From Chitinophaga sedimenti (lineage in GTDB: Bacteria > Bacteroidota > Bacteroidia > Chitinophagales > Chitinophagaceae), in contig NZ_JAKUKA010000001.1 in assembly GCF_023156195.1 (NCBI RefSeq), forward strand, positions 2,356,001 through 2,420,000: a stretch of DNA of 64,000 nucleotides. Direction: 5' to 3'. Under the pieces are notes generated by a model. The model was not told the origin of the DNA and did not search any database. It saw only the letters and a list, made by a program, of their open reading frames with translations. The translations under genes were made by a program, and so were the position numbers. Position 1 is the first letter of the stretch. The number at the start of each line of letters is the position of its first letter. Below are positions 1 through 8,337 of this stretch, piece after piece.

Positions 1-1378
1 CTGCTTCAGGATTGTCTTTGAAGTAACCGTTACCATATTCGAGGATGTACAATGCACCGTCAGGGCCAAACTTCATATCGATAGGGCCGCGCAGCACCAT
101 GTCGGGCAGGAAGCGCTCCATCGATACCAGTTTGCCGTTATCATCGAGCGTAACAGAAAGCATCCAACCCCTTACCCAATCCGTAATGAGCCACTTGCCT
201 TCGTAGTAAGCGGGGAACAGACTTTTCGCATCCTTCTTAAAATCGCTGCGGTGAAAAATAGGGCCACCTACCGCACTACGGCCACCACTGCCCATTTCCG
301 GGAACTCTTCGCTGGCCGCGTAAGGGTACCAGATAAGCGGGTGCTCCGTAGGCGGCAGTTCAATAAGTCCTGTATTATTAGGCGAGTGGTTCACGGGTTT
401 TACCGAATCCCACCAGGCGCCCGATTCTTTTGTGGCGAAGTTATAATAGCGGTAAGCATCCCTGCCGTTGAAATAGGGCCAGCCATAGTTGCCAGCGCGT
501 TTGGCCATGTTAAACTCATCGTACGAGCGTGGCCCGCGTAAGTCCGAGGAGTTAGAGCCATCGGGCCCCACCTCGCCCCAGAACAGCCAGCCGGTTTTAC
601 TGTCGATCGTTAATCGCCGGGATTACGGTTACCCATGGTATAAATCTCGGGACGTGTTTTCGCAGTGCCTTCCGGGAACAGGTTACCCGCGGGAATGGTA
701 TAACTGCCATTGGCTTCGGGGTGGATGCGGAGGATCTTACCCCGAAGATCGTTCGTGTTACTGGACGACTTCTGCGCATCGCGCGGACTTTCACCAGGCC
801 GTTCATCGATCGGCGTAAAGCCGTCGGAGGAACGGGAGAAAGTATTGTCGCCTGTACTGAGATATAAATTAGCGGCCTTATCGAATACCATACCACCGCC
901 TACATGGCAGCACTCTTCGCGCTGCACGGGCACTTCCAGTATGATTTTTTCTGTAGCCATGTTCAATTTGCCGCCCAGCCAGGTGAAGCGGGACAGGCGG
1001 TTTACCGACACGGCTTTCGGCGAATAATACACATACATCCAGTGATTGGTGGCATAATTTGGATCCAGGATCACGCCCTGCATGCCGTCTTCTCCTTCGG
1101 AGCGCTCGCCCTTTTACTGACATATTCGCGGCTCACGTTAAATTCCGCGATCACCTGCATTTTCCCCGTGGCGGGATGGTACAGTTTCAATTTTCCTTTT
1201 CTTTCGGCGTACAACACGCGGCCGTCGTCCAGCACTGGAACTGCATGGGCTCTTCGAGTTTTTGTTGCAGCACTACTTTTGTAAAGCGGTTCTCATCCGG
1301 TTTAACCGCATCCCGGGCACGCACGACGTGGACTGCTGCGAGGAGCATGAACGTGGCCAGATACTTCGATGTTCTCAT
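1..1378 (-). CDS. PQQ-dependent sugar (glucose/sorbosone-type) dehydrogenase, partial and frame-broken
   Basis: The gene reads leftward from ATG at 1378 and leaves the window at base 1. A signal-peptide-like start (MRTSKYLATFMLL) is followed by segments typical of the soluble PQQ glucose/sorbosone dehydrogenase beta-propeller: GVILDPNYATNHWMYVYYSP, CCHVGGGMVFD, LRGKILRIHPE, MGNRNP, then TGWLFWGEVGPDG and GPDGALYILEYGNG near the left edge. The His-Val-Gly-Gly and GNRNP motifs are characteristic of the family, which oxidises sugars in the periplasm. The reading frame changes three times, near 1224, near 1115 and near 607. The last is repaired by one extra C in a CCCC run. Related Bacteroidota proteins often carry C-terminal PKD or cytochrome c domains, which would lie outside the window. 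Family assignment is firm; substrate is unknown. Confidence 0.8.
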
Positions 1379-1533
1379 GTAAAGACGTTTATATATTTCC
1401 CTGCTTTCATCCGGTACAGGTAACAAAATAGTGATTCATCCGCGAATATCAGCGGATTGTTACCAATGGTAGACACGCAAGCGGGGCGGCACCGCCATTC
1501 AGCGGCACGGAATTCCTGCGTTATGAAGTAAAA

Positions 1534-1563
1534 GGGAGCCACCGGGACATACGGGTGGCTCCC
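1534..1563 (-). terminator. Rho-independent terminator downstream of the 1626-2252 gene
   Basis: A 10-bp inverted repeat (GGGAGCCACC ... GGTGGCTCCC) with a 10-nt loop. Read on the minus strand it is followed by TTTTAC. It lies about 60 bases past the stop of the leftward gene and before the dehydrogenase start. Confidence 0.6.
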
Positions 1564-1625
1564 CACTATCGATCTTTACCAATATGTCAAATAACCAGCT
1601 GCCCCTTTTTACCGGGCAATGCGTA

Positions 1626-2252
1626 TCATAATCTCAGCCGTACCGTGGTGGCTGCGACCACCACATCCCCATCAGCAGCCACATCAACCGCCGGAGGATA
1701 CACTACACTTTCCCCCGCGATGACCATCTCCTTCACCGCTTCATTCCCCGGCAGGTCTTTAGCAGATACCACGATCCGGCAGCCATCCAGGTGCTGCTTA
1801 CCGGGCACATACCGCCAGGCATCACGGTCCTCCGGCGCGGCTTTGCCACTTTCAACAAGCTGCCCGTTGCGGTTATAAACCCGCACGGTAACACTGGCCA
1901 CTTTAAAGTTGTCCGTAGCCGTTACCACGATGCCGCTGTCTCCTATCTCCACCCCGTGAATGACAGGCGCCTGCAGGAAATCGGCGATCGCCAGGTTATG
2001 TACATTCAGGCCGCCGTACAAACCCTGCTTGTATACCGCGTGCAGTTGTGCGCTTTTACGCACCTTCGCCGACCAGTGCGCCCCTTCCCGGAAACACGCT
2101 TTGGTGCGCTCCTGACCGTGCGTACCCCTCCCGGGCCGCTTACGTGGTGCCTTGGCGATAATCTGCTTACCATAACGATAGTACACGACCACCTGCTTGC
2201 CGAACTGCCCGCGGGCGCCACTGGAGATGGCGTTAAAACCTTGCTGGATCAT
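1626..2252 (-). CDS. Hypothetical protein, DUF6266-like architecture
   Basis: A 208-residue protein without a signal peptide or membrane segment. The N-terminal part has the pattern SGARGQFGKQVVVYYRYGKQ, recalling the Gly-Lys-x-Gly ... Lys-Gly-Lys signature of Bacteroidota DUF6266-type proteins. It is followed by a basic stretch (residues about 35-60) and a C-terminal beta-rich Ig-like region (about 95-185, e.g. VTVRVYNRNGQLVESG). It is a single gene with its own terminator. A pair of imperfect 51-base repeats lies just upstream and may hold its promoter or operator. The function is unknown, and the DUF6266 resemblance is only by eye. Confidence 0.6.
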   Translation of the reverse strand: MIQQGFNAISSGARGQFGKQVVVYYRYGKQIIAKAPRKRPGRGTHGQERTKACFREGAHWSAKVRKSAQLHAVYKQGLYGGLNVHNLAIADFLQAPVIHGVEIGDSGIVVTATDNFKVASVTVRVYNRNGQLVESGKAAPEDRDAWRYVPGKQHLDGCRIVVSAKDLPGNEAVKEMVIAGESVVYPPAVDVAADGDVVVAATTVRLRL

Positions 2253-2285
2253 ATGAAAAGTTTATACAAAGATGTGGTCCAAAAC

Positions 2286-2401
2286 TGCGTTTAGCCATAT
2301 CATTTTGTCGCAAAAAAGAGTCAATTTGTTGCAAAAATGGGGATCAAAAATGCGGTTTGCCATATCACTTTTGGTTAAAAAAGCGTCACTTTGTGTCAAA
2401 G
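2286..2401. repeat. Two imperfect 51-bp direct repeats upstream of the 1626-2252 gene
   Basis: Copy 1 (2286-2336) and copy 2 (2351-2401) share GCCATATCA, an A6 run and GTCA(A/C)TTTGT in the same order, offset by 65 bases. They sit in the 268-base gap between two leftward genes, 34 bases upstream of the 2252 start. They could be duplicated regulatory DNA; no protein-coding reading was seen. Confidence 0.6.
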
Positions 2402-2520
2402 TGTTAAGTGATATAGAGCAGCCGGATGGTTCCGTGATGGTTGGCTGAGGGTTCAGTGAAGGTTCAGTAATATTGTAATAGTGTGACCGGTTTTAAGTGC
2501 CCTATTGGTAAAGCCATAAG

Positions 2521-3639
2521 TTACCGGTCCGATTTATATAAATGCATAACAATAGGATACAGCTTTCCGTGCATTTCCTGGGGGCAATTTAGCGTCAACG
2601 AACTGCCGTCCGCGGGATGGCGGACCGTGACTGCATTTGCTTCCACAAGGAGCGCCGACGCCGGCACACGCGCTTTCACCAGTTTCACCAGTTGCTGATA
2701 GGCAGCTGTGCGATCAGACGGATCACTAAAGTCGCGGTAATATAGATAAACAAAAGTCAGCTTGTCGTTTTTGAAGGTGATTAGTCCTACAGGCGAAGTA
2801 ATATCCTTCTCCTGCTTTTTGCTGAGCGAATAACTGATCTCGGTACCATTGTAGGCAACACTTCTATATTTCTTCTTAAAAAACCATGCGGTCAGTTCGG
2901 GATTTTGCTTTGCGAAGCTGGCCTCGGACATGCCCATCCGGAAATGGTACGCATTAGCAACGCTGTCTATAAACGCGCTTATCCGGTTGGCCGCCGCCAT
3001 CTTCTCCTGTTCATTTCTTTTGATATGCTGCGCTGCCGCCATACTATAAATAGAAGCAGGATATTTTTGAATGAACGCCGCCGGGGTCAGCCTCATGTCG
3101 CTTCGCTGTGCGGCAATTTCCGCTGCGGAAATCAATCCTTTTGCTTTTTGCATATCCGGGCATATCTCGTACAACTTATTGGAAAAATGGCCTAGCTGGC
3201 CATCCTTGCAGAATAAATCAACACTCTCCCGAACTACTACACTCTTCTCTCTCCCATTTTCTATTAACCGGGTATTAACCTTAAAACCTTTGACGAAGTG
3301 CAGCCTGACCAATATTACCCCTTCGCTGAATTCTTCCCATGTAATGCCTCTTACTTTAGAAAGATCGATTCCCTCGGTGAGTGTAAGTACATCCCTTCCC
3401 TCAAAGCTCTTATAATATGCCTCCGTAGCCAGCTGGTTATAAAAAGTTATCCGGAAACTGCTTTCAGTAAAGCCAAACTCATATTGCGTACCCCGCTCCG
3501 TGTAAGACAGCTTATCTGCGCCCATCTGGAAACTGCTGATGGCTTTGGAATAGGCATCCAGCGATTCGTAGCTTAAATTTTGCGACTGTAGCGGGCAAAC
3601 AATTGCCAACAGTATAATTAGAAGAGAAAGATGTTTCAT
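2521..3639 (-). CDS. Exported hypothetical protein
   Basis: About 372 residues from the ATG at 3639. An in-frame ATG at 3660 would overlap the upstream gene and precede the signal peptide, so 3639 is preferred. The start MKHLSLLIILLAIVCPLQSQ is a clear signal peptide ending at a typical SQ-N junction. The remainder is mixed alpha/beta without a domain I recognise; residues about 170-245 are helical and basic. The stop of the upstream exported protein lies 4 bases before this start, so the two are very probably co-transcribed and may act together in the envelope. The function is unknown. Confidence 0.7.
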   Translation of the reverse strand: MKHLSLLIILLAIVCPLQSQNLSYESLDAYSKAISSFQMGADKLSYTERGTQYEFGFTESSFRITFYNQLATEAYYKSFEGRDVLTLTEGIDLSKVRGITWEEFSEGVILVRLHFVKGFKVNTRLIENGREKSVVVRESVDLFCKDGQLGHFSNKLYEICPDMQKAKGLISAAEIAAQRSDMRLTPAAFIQKYPASIYSMAAAQHIKRNEQEKMAAANRISAFIDSVANAYHFRMGMSEASFAKQNPELTAWFFKKKYRSVAYNGTEISYSLSKKQEKDITSPVGLITFKNDKLTFVYLYYRDFSDPSDRTAAYQQLVKLVKARVPASALLVEANAVTVRHPADGSSLTLNCPQEMHGKLYPIVMHLYKSDR

Positions 3640-3643
3640 TTGA

Positions 3644-4708
3644 TTATCTGTGAATGTCATCAGATTCCAGTTTACCCTCGTTGGTGATATAATAAATCGT
3701 CGTATTTTCGCGATCGTTCAGTATTTCAACGAACGCCCTGTAGGTAGATTTATCTCTCAGCTTTTTCTTATCTAAATAAGTACCACCTACCGTCCAGCCA
3801 ATCTCGACATATTTTCTTCCGCCGCGTGTCTGCAAAGGCACCTGGTAAAACTGCTTCGTTTTATAATTATAAAACCGACAATTTTTAAACTGGTAGGAGG
3901 CTGGCGGATAACTTCCGGGGATAAAAACCGCCCCGTCCAGTAAAATAAAATAGTCGTCTGAAAAGTGCAGGATCGTAGAAATATTGTCGTCATTCAGCAA
4001 TCTTTTCCCGTTAGCATCCACCAGGTCGGAAATCACGTGATCGTCAGCTGTTTTATTCAACACAACGATGCCGACGCCGGGCGGAAATTTATTGGGATTT
4101 CCCTGCGGAAAATAAGACGCGCTCTTCACGCCTACACATACCCTGAACTCATCATTATCCAGTATCCGCTGATTGTTCAGGACGAAGTAATTAATATCGC
4201 TGTACAATTTATAAATACGGTTATTCCGCTCGGGGAAGTCAACCGGAAAGGTCATCGAGCCCACACTCTGATTATCGGAATCTCCTTCATCATAGAAATA
4301 ACCCGGCAGCCTGTTTCCGGCAGTACTACCGGCAGCGGCGGCAGTGGTATTTCCTTTGCTGGCAGACATCGTTACCGCCACTTCTGTAACGCCCTTGTCG
4401 GCGTCCCGCTTCCTTTTCAGTTCGGCTTCCAATGCCCGCTGTTTGGCGAGATTTTCAGCGGCAATGGCAGCGTTCTTTACATCCTCCCGCCGCTTGTTCT
4501 CCGCTTTCCTGGCAATGTCTTCTTTCTCATCTTCCAGATCGCAGGCAGGGCACTGGGTATGGCCCTCCCGGTTGATGTTTTTACCGCGAGGGCTATTCTT
4601 CGCATACCTGCAAAATGAACCGGGAGTGGTAACATGTGATTGTGCGGAAACACCACTAATCATGAAAACTAGCAGCAAAACGGTGAGCAAGAACCCAATT
4701 CTATTCAT
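3644..4708 (-). CDS. Exported hypothetical protein with a charged helical segment
   Basis: A 354-residue protein. The signal peptide is MNRIGFLLTVLLLVFMISGV ending SAQ. A short Cys-containing segment follows (CRY, CPAC at about residues 33-57), then a strongly charged helix rich in Glu/Lys/Arg/Ala (about 60-110, possible coiled coil), an Ala/Gly/Ser-rich linker, and a beta-rich C-terminal domain. The CPAC pair could be a redox or metal site, but no family is recognised. It is the first gene of a two-gene unit with the 2521-3639 gene. The upstream peptidase is separated by a terminator hairpin. Confidence 0.7.
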   Translation of the reverse strand: MNRIGFLLTVLLLVFMISGVSAQSHVTTPGSFCRYAKNSPRGKNINREGHTQCPACDLEDEKEDIARKAENKRREDVKNAAIAAENLAKQRALEAELKRKRDADKGVTEVAVTMSASKGNTTAAAAGSTAGNRLPGYFYDEGDSDNQSVGSMTFPVDFPERNNRIYKLYSDINYFVLNNQRILDNDEFRVCVGVKSASYFPQGNPNKFPPGVGIVVLNKTADDHVISDLVDANGKRLLNDDNISTILHFSDDYFILLDGAVFIPGSYPPASYQFKNCRFYNYKTKQFYQVPLQTRGGRKYVEIGWTVGGTYLDKKKLRDKSTYRAFVEILNDRENTTIYYITNEGKLESDDIHR

Positions 4709-4756
4709 AGGTGATGGTTGAGGGAACCGAAATATAGCGATTTATTTTTAAAAGCA

Positions 4757-4785
4757 AGCGGGCTGACGATTACCGCCAGCCCGCT
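4757..4785 (-). terminator. Rho-independent terminator after the S8 peptidase gene
   Basis: A perfect 9-bp inverted repeat (AGCGGGCTG ... CAGCCCGCT) beginning 8 bases past the peptidase stop. It is followed on the minus strand by GCTTTTAAAAATAAA. The plus strand also has a T-run, so it may work in both directions. Confidence 0.75.
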
Positions 4786-4792
4786 CATTTTT

Positions 4793-6250
4793 TTACAAAG
4801 CTTGAATAGCCGTTCCCACATTTGGCAATGGCCCGATGTGCCCGCCGGTGCCCTGGGCTGTTCCCGTATTGATCAATAGCGTTCTCATGGCAGCCGGTGT
4901 AAGTACGGTGCCATATTGCGCCTTATGCCAGCTTTGTATGGCCACTACTGCAGAAGCCACAATCGGCGTAGCGGAGGAAGTACCGGAAAAGTCGCTCGTA
5001 TAACCGGCATTGACGCCGCCGTTATAAAGGCTCGTATAGCCCGTGCTGGCTACCGTCCAGTCGCCCCAGCCCTGCACATGTACCTTACTGCCGTAGGTAG
5101 AGAAACTGGCCTTATTACGGCCCACCCTTGTACCGGCGCCCACGATGATGGCGCCATTATCGCCGCGGTTGCGATACGCCGTATAAAATGACGCATCGAG
5201 GTCCTGGTTACCATTACCGGCGGCAGCTACAATGATAATGCCTGCCTGCGTAGCCGTTTTCGTGATATCCCACACGGCCTGGTTATAATCGGCAGGTACG
5301 TAGTTGCCACCCTGTCCGCCGGTTTGCATTTCATACAAAAACACATCACCAGCCCGCAGGCGCAGCAGTCCCGTGGCGATGCCGCTTGCACGGCCATTTA
5401 CGCGTTCCGAAATAACATAGGTGGAATCGGCGCCATGCACCATGCCCGTCATCCCAAAAGTGTTAGGTTTGGCAACGAGAATACCTACCACGGCCGTACC
5501 ATGGTCTTTGTACTGATCGTCCGGCGGCGGCAGTATCTCCAATGTTCTCGCACCCGCAAAATCTTCATGGTTCTTATTGTAACCCCATTCAATATCTGCA
5601 ATGCGAACACCGGCGCCTGTAACCCCCAGCGACCAGGCATATTCAATGTTTACCCCGCGCGCATTCGTTACGCCAGGTACAACATCGTACCGATAAGTCT
5701 GGTAACTGGTGAAATCCGGCGTGGCTGGCGGCGGCGGCGGCATCAGCGGCTCCAGTGCCGCGTATTCCACGATGTCCAGCGCTTCATAAGCACGCGCCAG
5801 GTTCAGTACCTCGCTGCCAGGCAAATCGGGCGCTTCTTTTACATATGCCATGCCGCGAAAACGCTGGCGGTCGAATTCGTTTTTAGCAACCGGTGCTACC
5901 CTGCCTTGCTGCATGGCCTGCCGTTCATTGGACGAAAAAGGGAACACCTGCTGATAAGTGAAGTCATGTATCCCCTTTCCGGCTACACGCAAATTACCGG
6001 CCACAGACGAACTACGGGCATTGGCAAACAACGGTTGGCCGGACTTAATATCCAGGACTTCTTCCGGTTTGAACTTCACGACCAGCCGGTAACGGTCTAC
6101 ACCGGGCAACAAATGATTCTGGCCTTTAAGGCCCTGCGCCTGGGTTAAAGCTGTTTCCTGGTCAGGGATTTCCTTTTCTTCCTTACCAGATTTAGAGCAG
6201 GCAAAAAGTGTCATAGATAGTGCTACGACCAGATAAATCTTTGTACGCAT
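4793..6250 (-). CDS. S8 family serine peptidase (subtilase), lipoprotein
   Basis: A 485-residue subtilisin-like protease. The N-terminus is a lipoprotein signal with the lipobox ending at Cys18 (MTLFAC). Residues about 50-170 form a propeptide-like region, followed by a Pro5 run. The catalytic triad is visible: Asp219 in GVRIADIEWG, His250 in DHGTAVVGIL and Ser425 in FSGTSSATP, with the oxyanion Asn346 in AAAGNGN. The Asp motif is unusual in having Glu-Trp after the catalytic Asp instead of the common Thr/Ser-Gly. There is no T9SS C-terminal domain, so the enzyme is probably anchored in the envelope by lipid. It is a single gene with its own terminator. The protease call is firm; substrate and self-processing are inferred only. 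Confidence 0.9.
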   Translation of the reverse strand: MRTKIYLVVALSMTLFACSKSGKEEKEIPDQETALTQAQGLKGQNHLLPGVDRYRLVVKFKPEEVLDIKSGQPLFANARSSSVAGNLRVAGKGIHDFTYQQVFPFSSNERQAMQQGRVAPVAKNEFDRQRFRGMAYVKEAPDLPGSEVLNLARAYEALDIVEYAALEPLMPPPPPATPDFTSYQTYRYDVVPGVTNARGVNIEYAWSLGVTGAGVRIADIEWGYNKNHEDFAGARTLEILPPPDDQYKDHGTAVVGILVAKPNTFGMTGMVHGADSTYVISERVNGRASGIATGLLRLRAGDVFLYEMQTGGQGGNYVPADYNQAVWDITKTATQAGIIIVAAAGNGNQDLDASFYTAYRNRGDNGAIIVGAGTRVGRNKASFSTYGSKVHVQGWGDWTVASTGYTSLYNGGVNAGYTSDFSGTSSATPIVASAVVAIQSWHKAQYGTVLTPAAMRTLLINTGTAQGTGGHIGPLPNVGTAIQAL

Positions 6251-6523
6251 GATTGTTGATTTTGGTAATATAGATTGTTTCAGAAATGGTTAACGATCTG
6301 TGGTAATACAAACAATTCCTCCGGTTAACACAACATTAAAAAAGATTCGGTTCTTCACGTTGGAATGATAGCATGAAGTTATAACATGGCGGCGTTTTTT
6401 ACCTACCCTGCGATTGTCCTTTCATTTACGGAAATTATCATGCACCGCGGTATTTGCGCGGAGATGAAAAAGCTGTGTTCACTTGACGTGAACTGTTGGG
6501 AGATAACAAAAACGCGTCTATCT

Positions 6524-6979
6524 TCAGGAGTTGCTAAACTGCGTATCCGCATTCGACACATTGAACACGGCCATCGAAATCACAGTGGCGAGCTGCTGGC
6601 GAAGACGCTCGGTTTCATAAAGGCTCCTGCGGCGGCCGCCCGGTCCGTCTGTTGACAAAAAGCAGGCGATCTGCGTACATACATCTCTTTCGCTGGTATA
6701 CCCCTCCAGCGCATCAACGGCACTATCCACAACGCGTTTTGGCGACATGAAATCGTATTGCCCGCAATCGCGCCGGTTAAACCGGCCAATAAAAATGCGG
6801 GCGTAGCTTTCATTAAACCAAACAAAGGTGGGATACTCCCGCGTAGCCTCCTCCTGCGAAGGGCCGCAATATTTAACAAGCACGCCGATCTCCAGCAAAA
6901 CCTGGTTAACGTAGTAGTATTCGTTCTGGCCTTTTTCTCCCAAAACCGTAATACAAGAAGTGTGTGTCCTGGTTCTCAT
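6524..6979 (-). CDS. Hypothetical protein, second gene of a two-gene unit
   Basis: A 151-residue soluble protein, Cys-containing, with an N-terminal segment (LGEKGQNEYYYVNQVLLEIG) and a central FVWFNESYARIFIGRF stretch that look like an alpha/beta domain. No signal peptide and no recognised family. The start at 6979 lies 21 bases after the stop of the upstream small gene, so they are likely co-transcribed. The last 40 residues are less convincing as coding, and a further indel near 6640 cannot be excluded. The 273 bases between this gene and the peptidase show nothing recognisable. Confidence 0.5.
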   Translation of the reverse strand: MRTRTHTSCITVLGEKGQNEYYYVNQVLLEIGVLVKYCGPSQEEATREYPTFVWFNESYARIFIGRFNRRDCGQYDFMSPKRVVDSAVDALEGYTSERDVCTQIACFLSTDGPGGRRRSLYETERLRQQLATVISMAVFNVSNADTQFSNS

Positions 6980-7000
6980 ATATTCAAAACTGACAAATGA

Positions 7001-7293
7001 CTAATTAGCTGCCGCCACGGACAAACCGTAATAGTGTTGCAAAAACACTTCCGCATCCTTTAATGCGTCGGCTAAATCGGCCCTGGCGGGAACCGGACCA
7101 TAATGCTCTATTATCTCAAACTGGAAAACGCCCCCGTCGAACCGGAAGTAAGCAAACCATGCGGGCGCTGTTACTTTTTGATAAATCCGGATGGGAGATC
7201 ATTATCCTGTTGCTGCGGACGAATGGGTGCATCGTAACAAACCATAAATGCGGGAACCTTCCCCTTAAACGTGGTAAAAATTGGTTGGTGCAT
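7001..7293 (-). CDS. Small hypothetical protein (about 97 residues), frame-broken
   Basis: Found by reading through one frame change. The first half starts at ATG 7293 (MHQPIFTTFKGKVPAFMVCY) and runs to FIKK. The second half continues in another frame with TAPAWFAYFRFDGGVFQFE and ends AAAN at the stop in 7001-7003. The switch lies in an A5 run near 7185. An AGG sits about 8 bases before the ATG. Both halves have protein-like composition and join without a gap, so a single gene is likely. It precedes the 6524-6979 gene by 21 bases. Family unknown. Confidence 0.5.
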
Positions 7294-7503
7294 AAAAACC
7301 TGTTTTGGTGTAATAACGTGAAAAACATAACCGGGTAAAACAATAAATGAAAACGTATCGGCTGGTTAGGCAAATTTAGAGACCGCGAAGTTAATGAAAG
7401 CCCTTTCATCAAAAAAAAAAATAATTGTATAAAAGCCGGGAAACTATTAAGCGTATTTTAAACGCCATCCTACTTTATTATTAAATGACCCTATATTAGC
7501 TGC

Positions 7504-8173
7504 ATGATGCATCAGATTCAATATGTCGCCAATTTCGGGGAGCTTGTTACCACACCATTTGCAGGTGTAGTAAACGCCATGTGCTTGAAGCGTGCGCTAA
7601 CGGGTGATTTTTCGGAGATCGTAAACAAAGTAGCGCTCGACGGCAACATTACGACCATTGAACCGGCGGAACTTCACGCACTTCAGTTGACTGAACAGGG
7701 CCAGCTTGCGCGTGATATGCTGTTACAGGACTTCAAGTTATTGGAAGACCACGGCGCATCACCCGTTCTCAATGTGATCAAACACTATGAACAGGATGAT
7801 TCTTTTTCCCGACTGATGTATACTCCTTTCATGTAGACCGCTCCCCGGTCCCTACCGACACATTTTTGTGCACTTACTTCGGGGATGCGAGCGATATACT
7901 GCCGAATGCGCAGGGCACGCAGAAAATACTGATCCCGGAAATACGGGAAGCGCTTAGAAAGCTGTATGATGGGCCACCAGCAGGCTTCGACACCTTTTTA
8001 AGTGAAAACTTTTTGACCTGCATTACCAGGCAGCACCGGATGCGCGCCCGATCAATTTAGGAACGGGGAATCTTTGGCGGCTGGCGGTCGATCACCCGGA
8101 AAGTAAAGTACCGCCTTGCCTGCATCGGGCGCCAAGGGAAAGTTCTGGCTACCGGTTGTTGATGATCTGTTAA
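7504..8173 (+). CDS. DUF1826 domain protein, frame-broken
   Basis: Three consecutive frame segments add up to about 223 residues, the usual length of the DUF1826 family. The N-terminal part runs MMHQIQYVANFG to about 7800. The centre carries the family hallmark FHVDRSPVPTDTFLCTYFG. The C-terminal part reads LHYQAAPDARPINLGTGNLW and ends at TAA 8171-8173. Breaks are near 7802 (a T-run one base short) and near 8018. The His-x-Asp plus the later His residues look like a metal site and recall 2-oxoglutarate dioxygenase folds, but the family has no established function that I know. It is a single gene facing the OmpA operon's terminator. Confidence 0.75.
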
Positions 8174-8244
8174 ACCTCATCTCTCCGTACCTGTTGCGCA
8201 GCGGTTGCAGCGCACCGCAAAACGTAGCCGGATAAAAATAATAA

Positions 8245-8262
8245 CCCCGGTGTAAACCGGGG
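8245..8262 (-). terminator. Terminator of the giant protein / PorP / OmpA operon
   Basis: A 7-bp GC-rich hairpin (CCCCGGT-GTAA-ACCGGGG), followed on the minus strand by TTATTATTTTTA. It lies about 75 bases beyond the OmpA-family stop. Confidence 0.6.
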
Positions 8263-8337
8263 CTCCCATAGGCACCGTCGCTGCACTTTGCTATCAACGA
8301 CGGCTGAAAGGGATTAGGATGATGGTCGAAAAAAGCG

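Noticed and set aside
6386..6655. Plus-strand 89-codon frame in the peptidase upstream gap
   Set aside because: Low-complexity product, overlaps the end of a better-supported leftward gene, no ribosome-binding site.
6524..7293. Toxin-antitoxin pair
   Set aside because: Size and spacing fit, but neither protein shows a toxin or antitoxin motif and no operator palindrome was seen, so the label would be unsupported.
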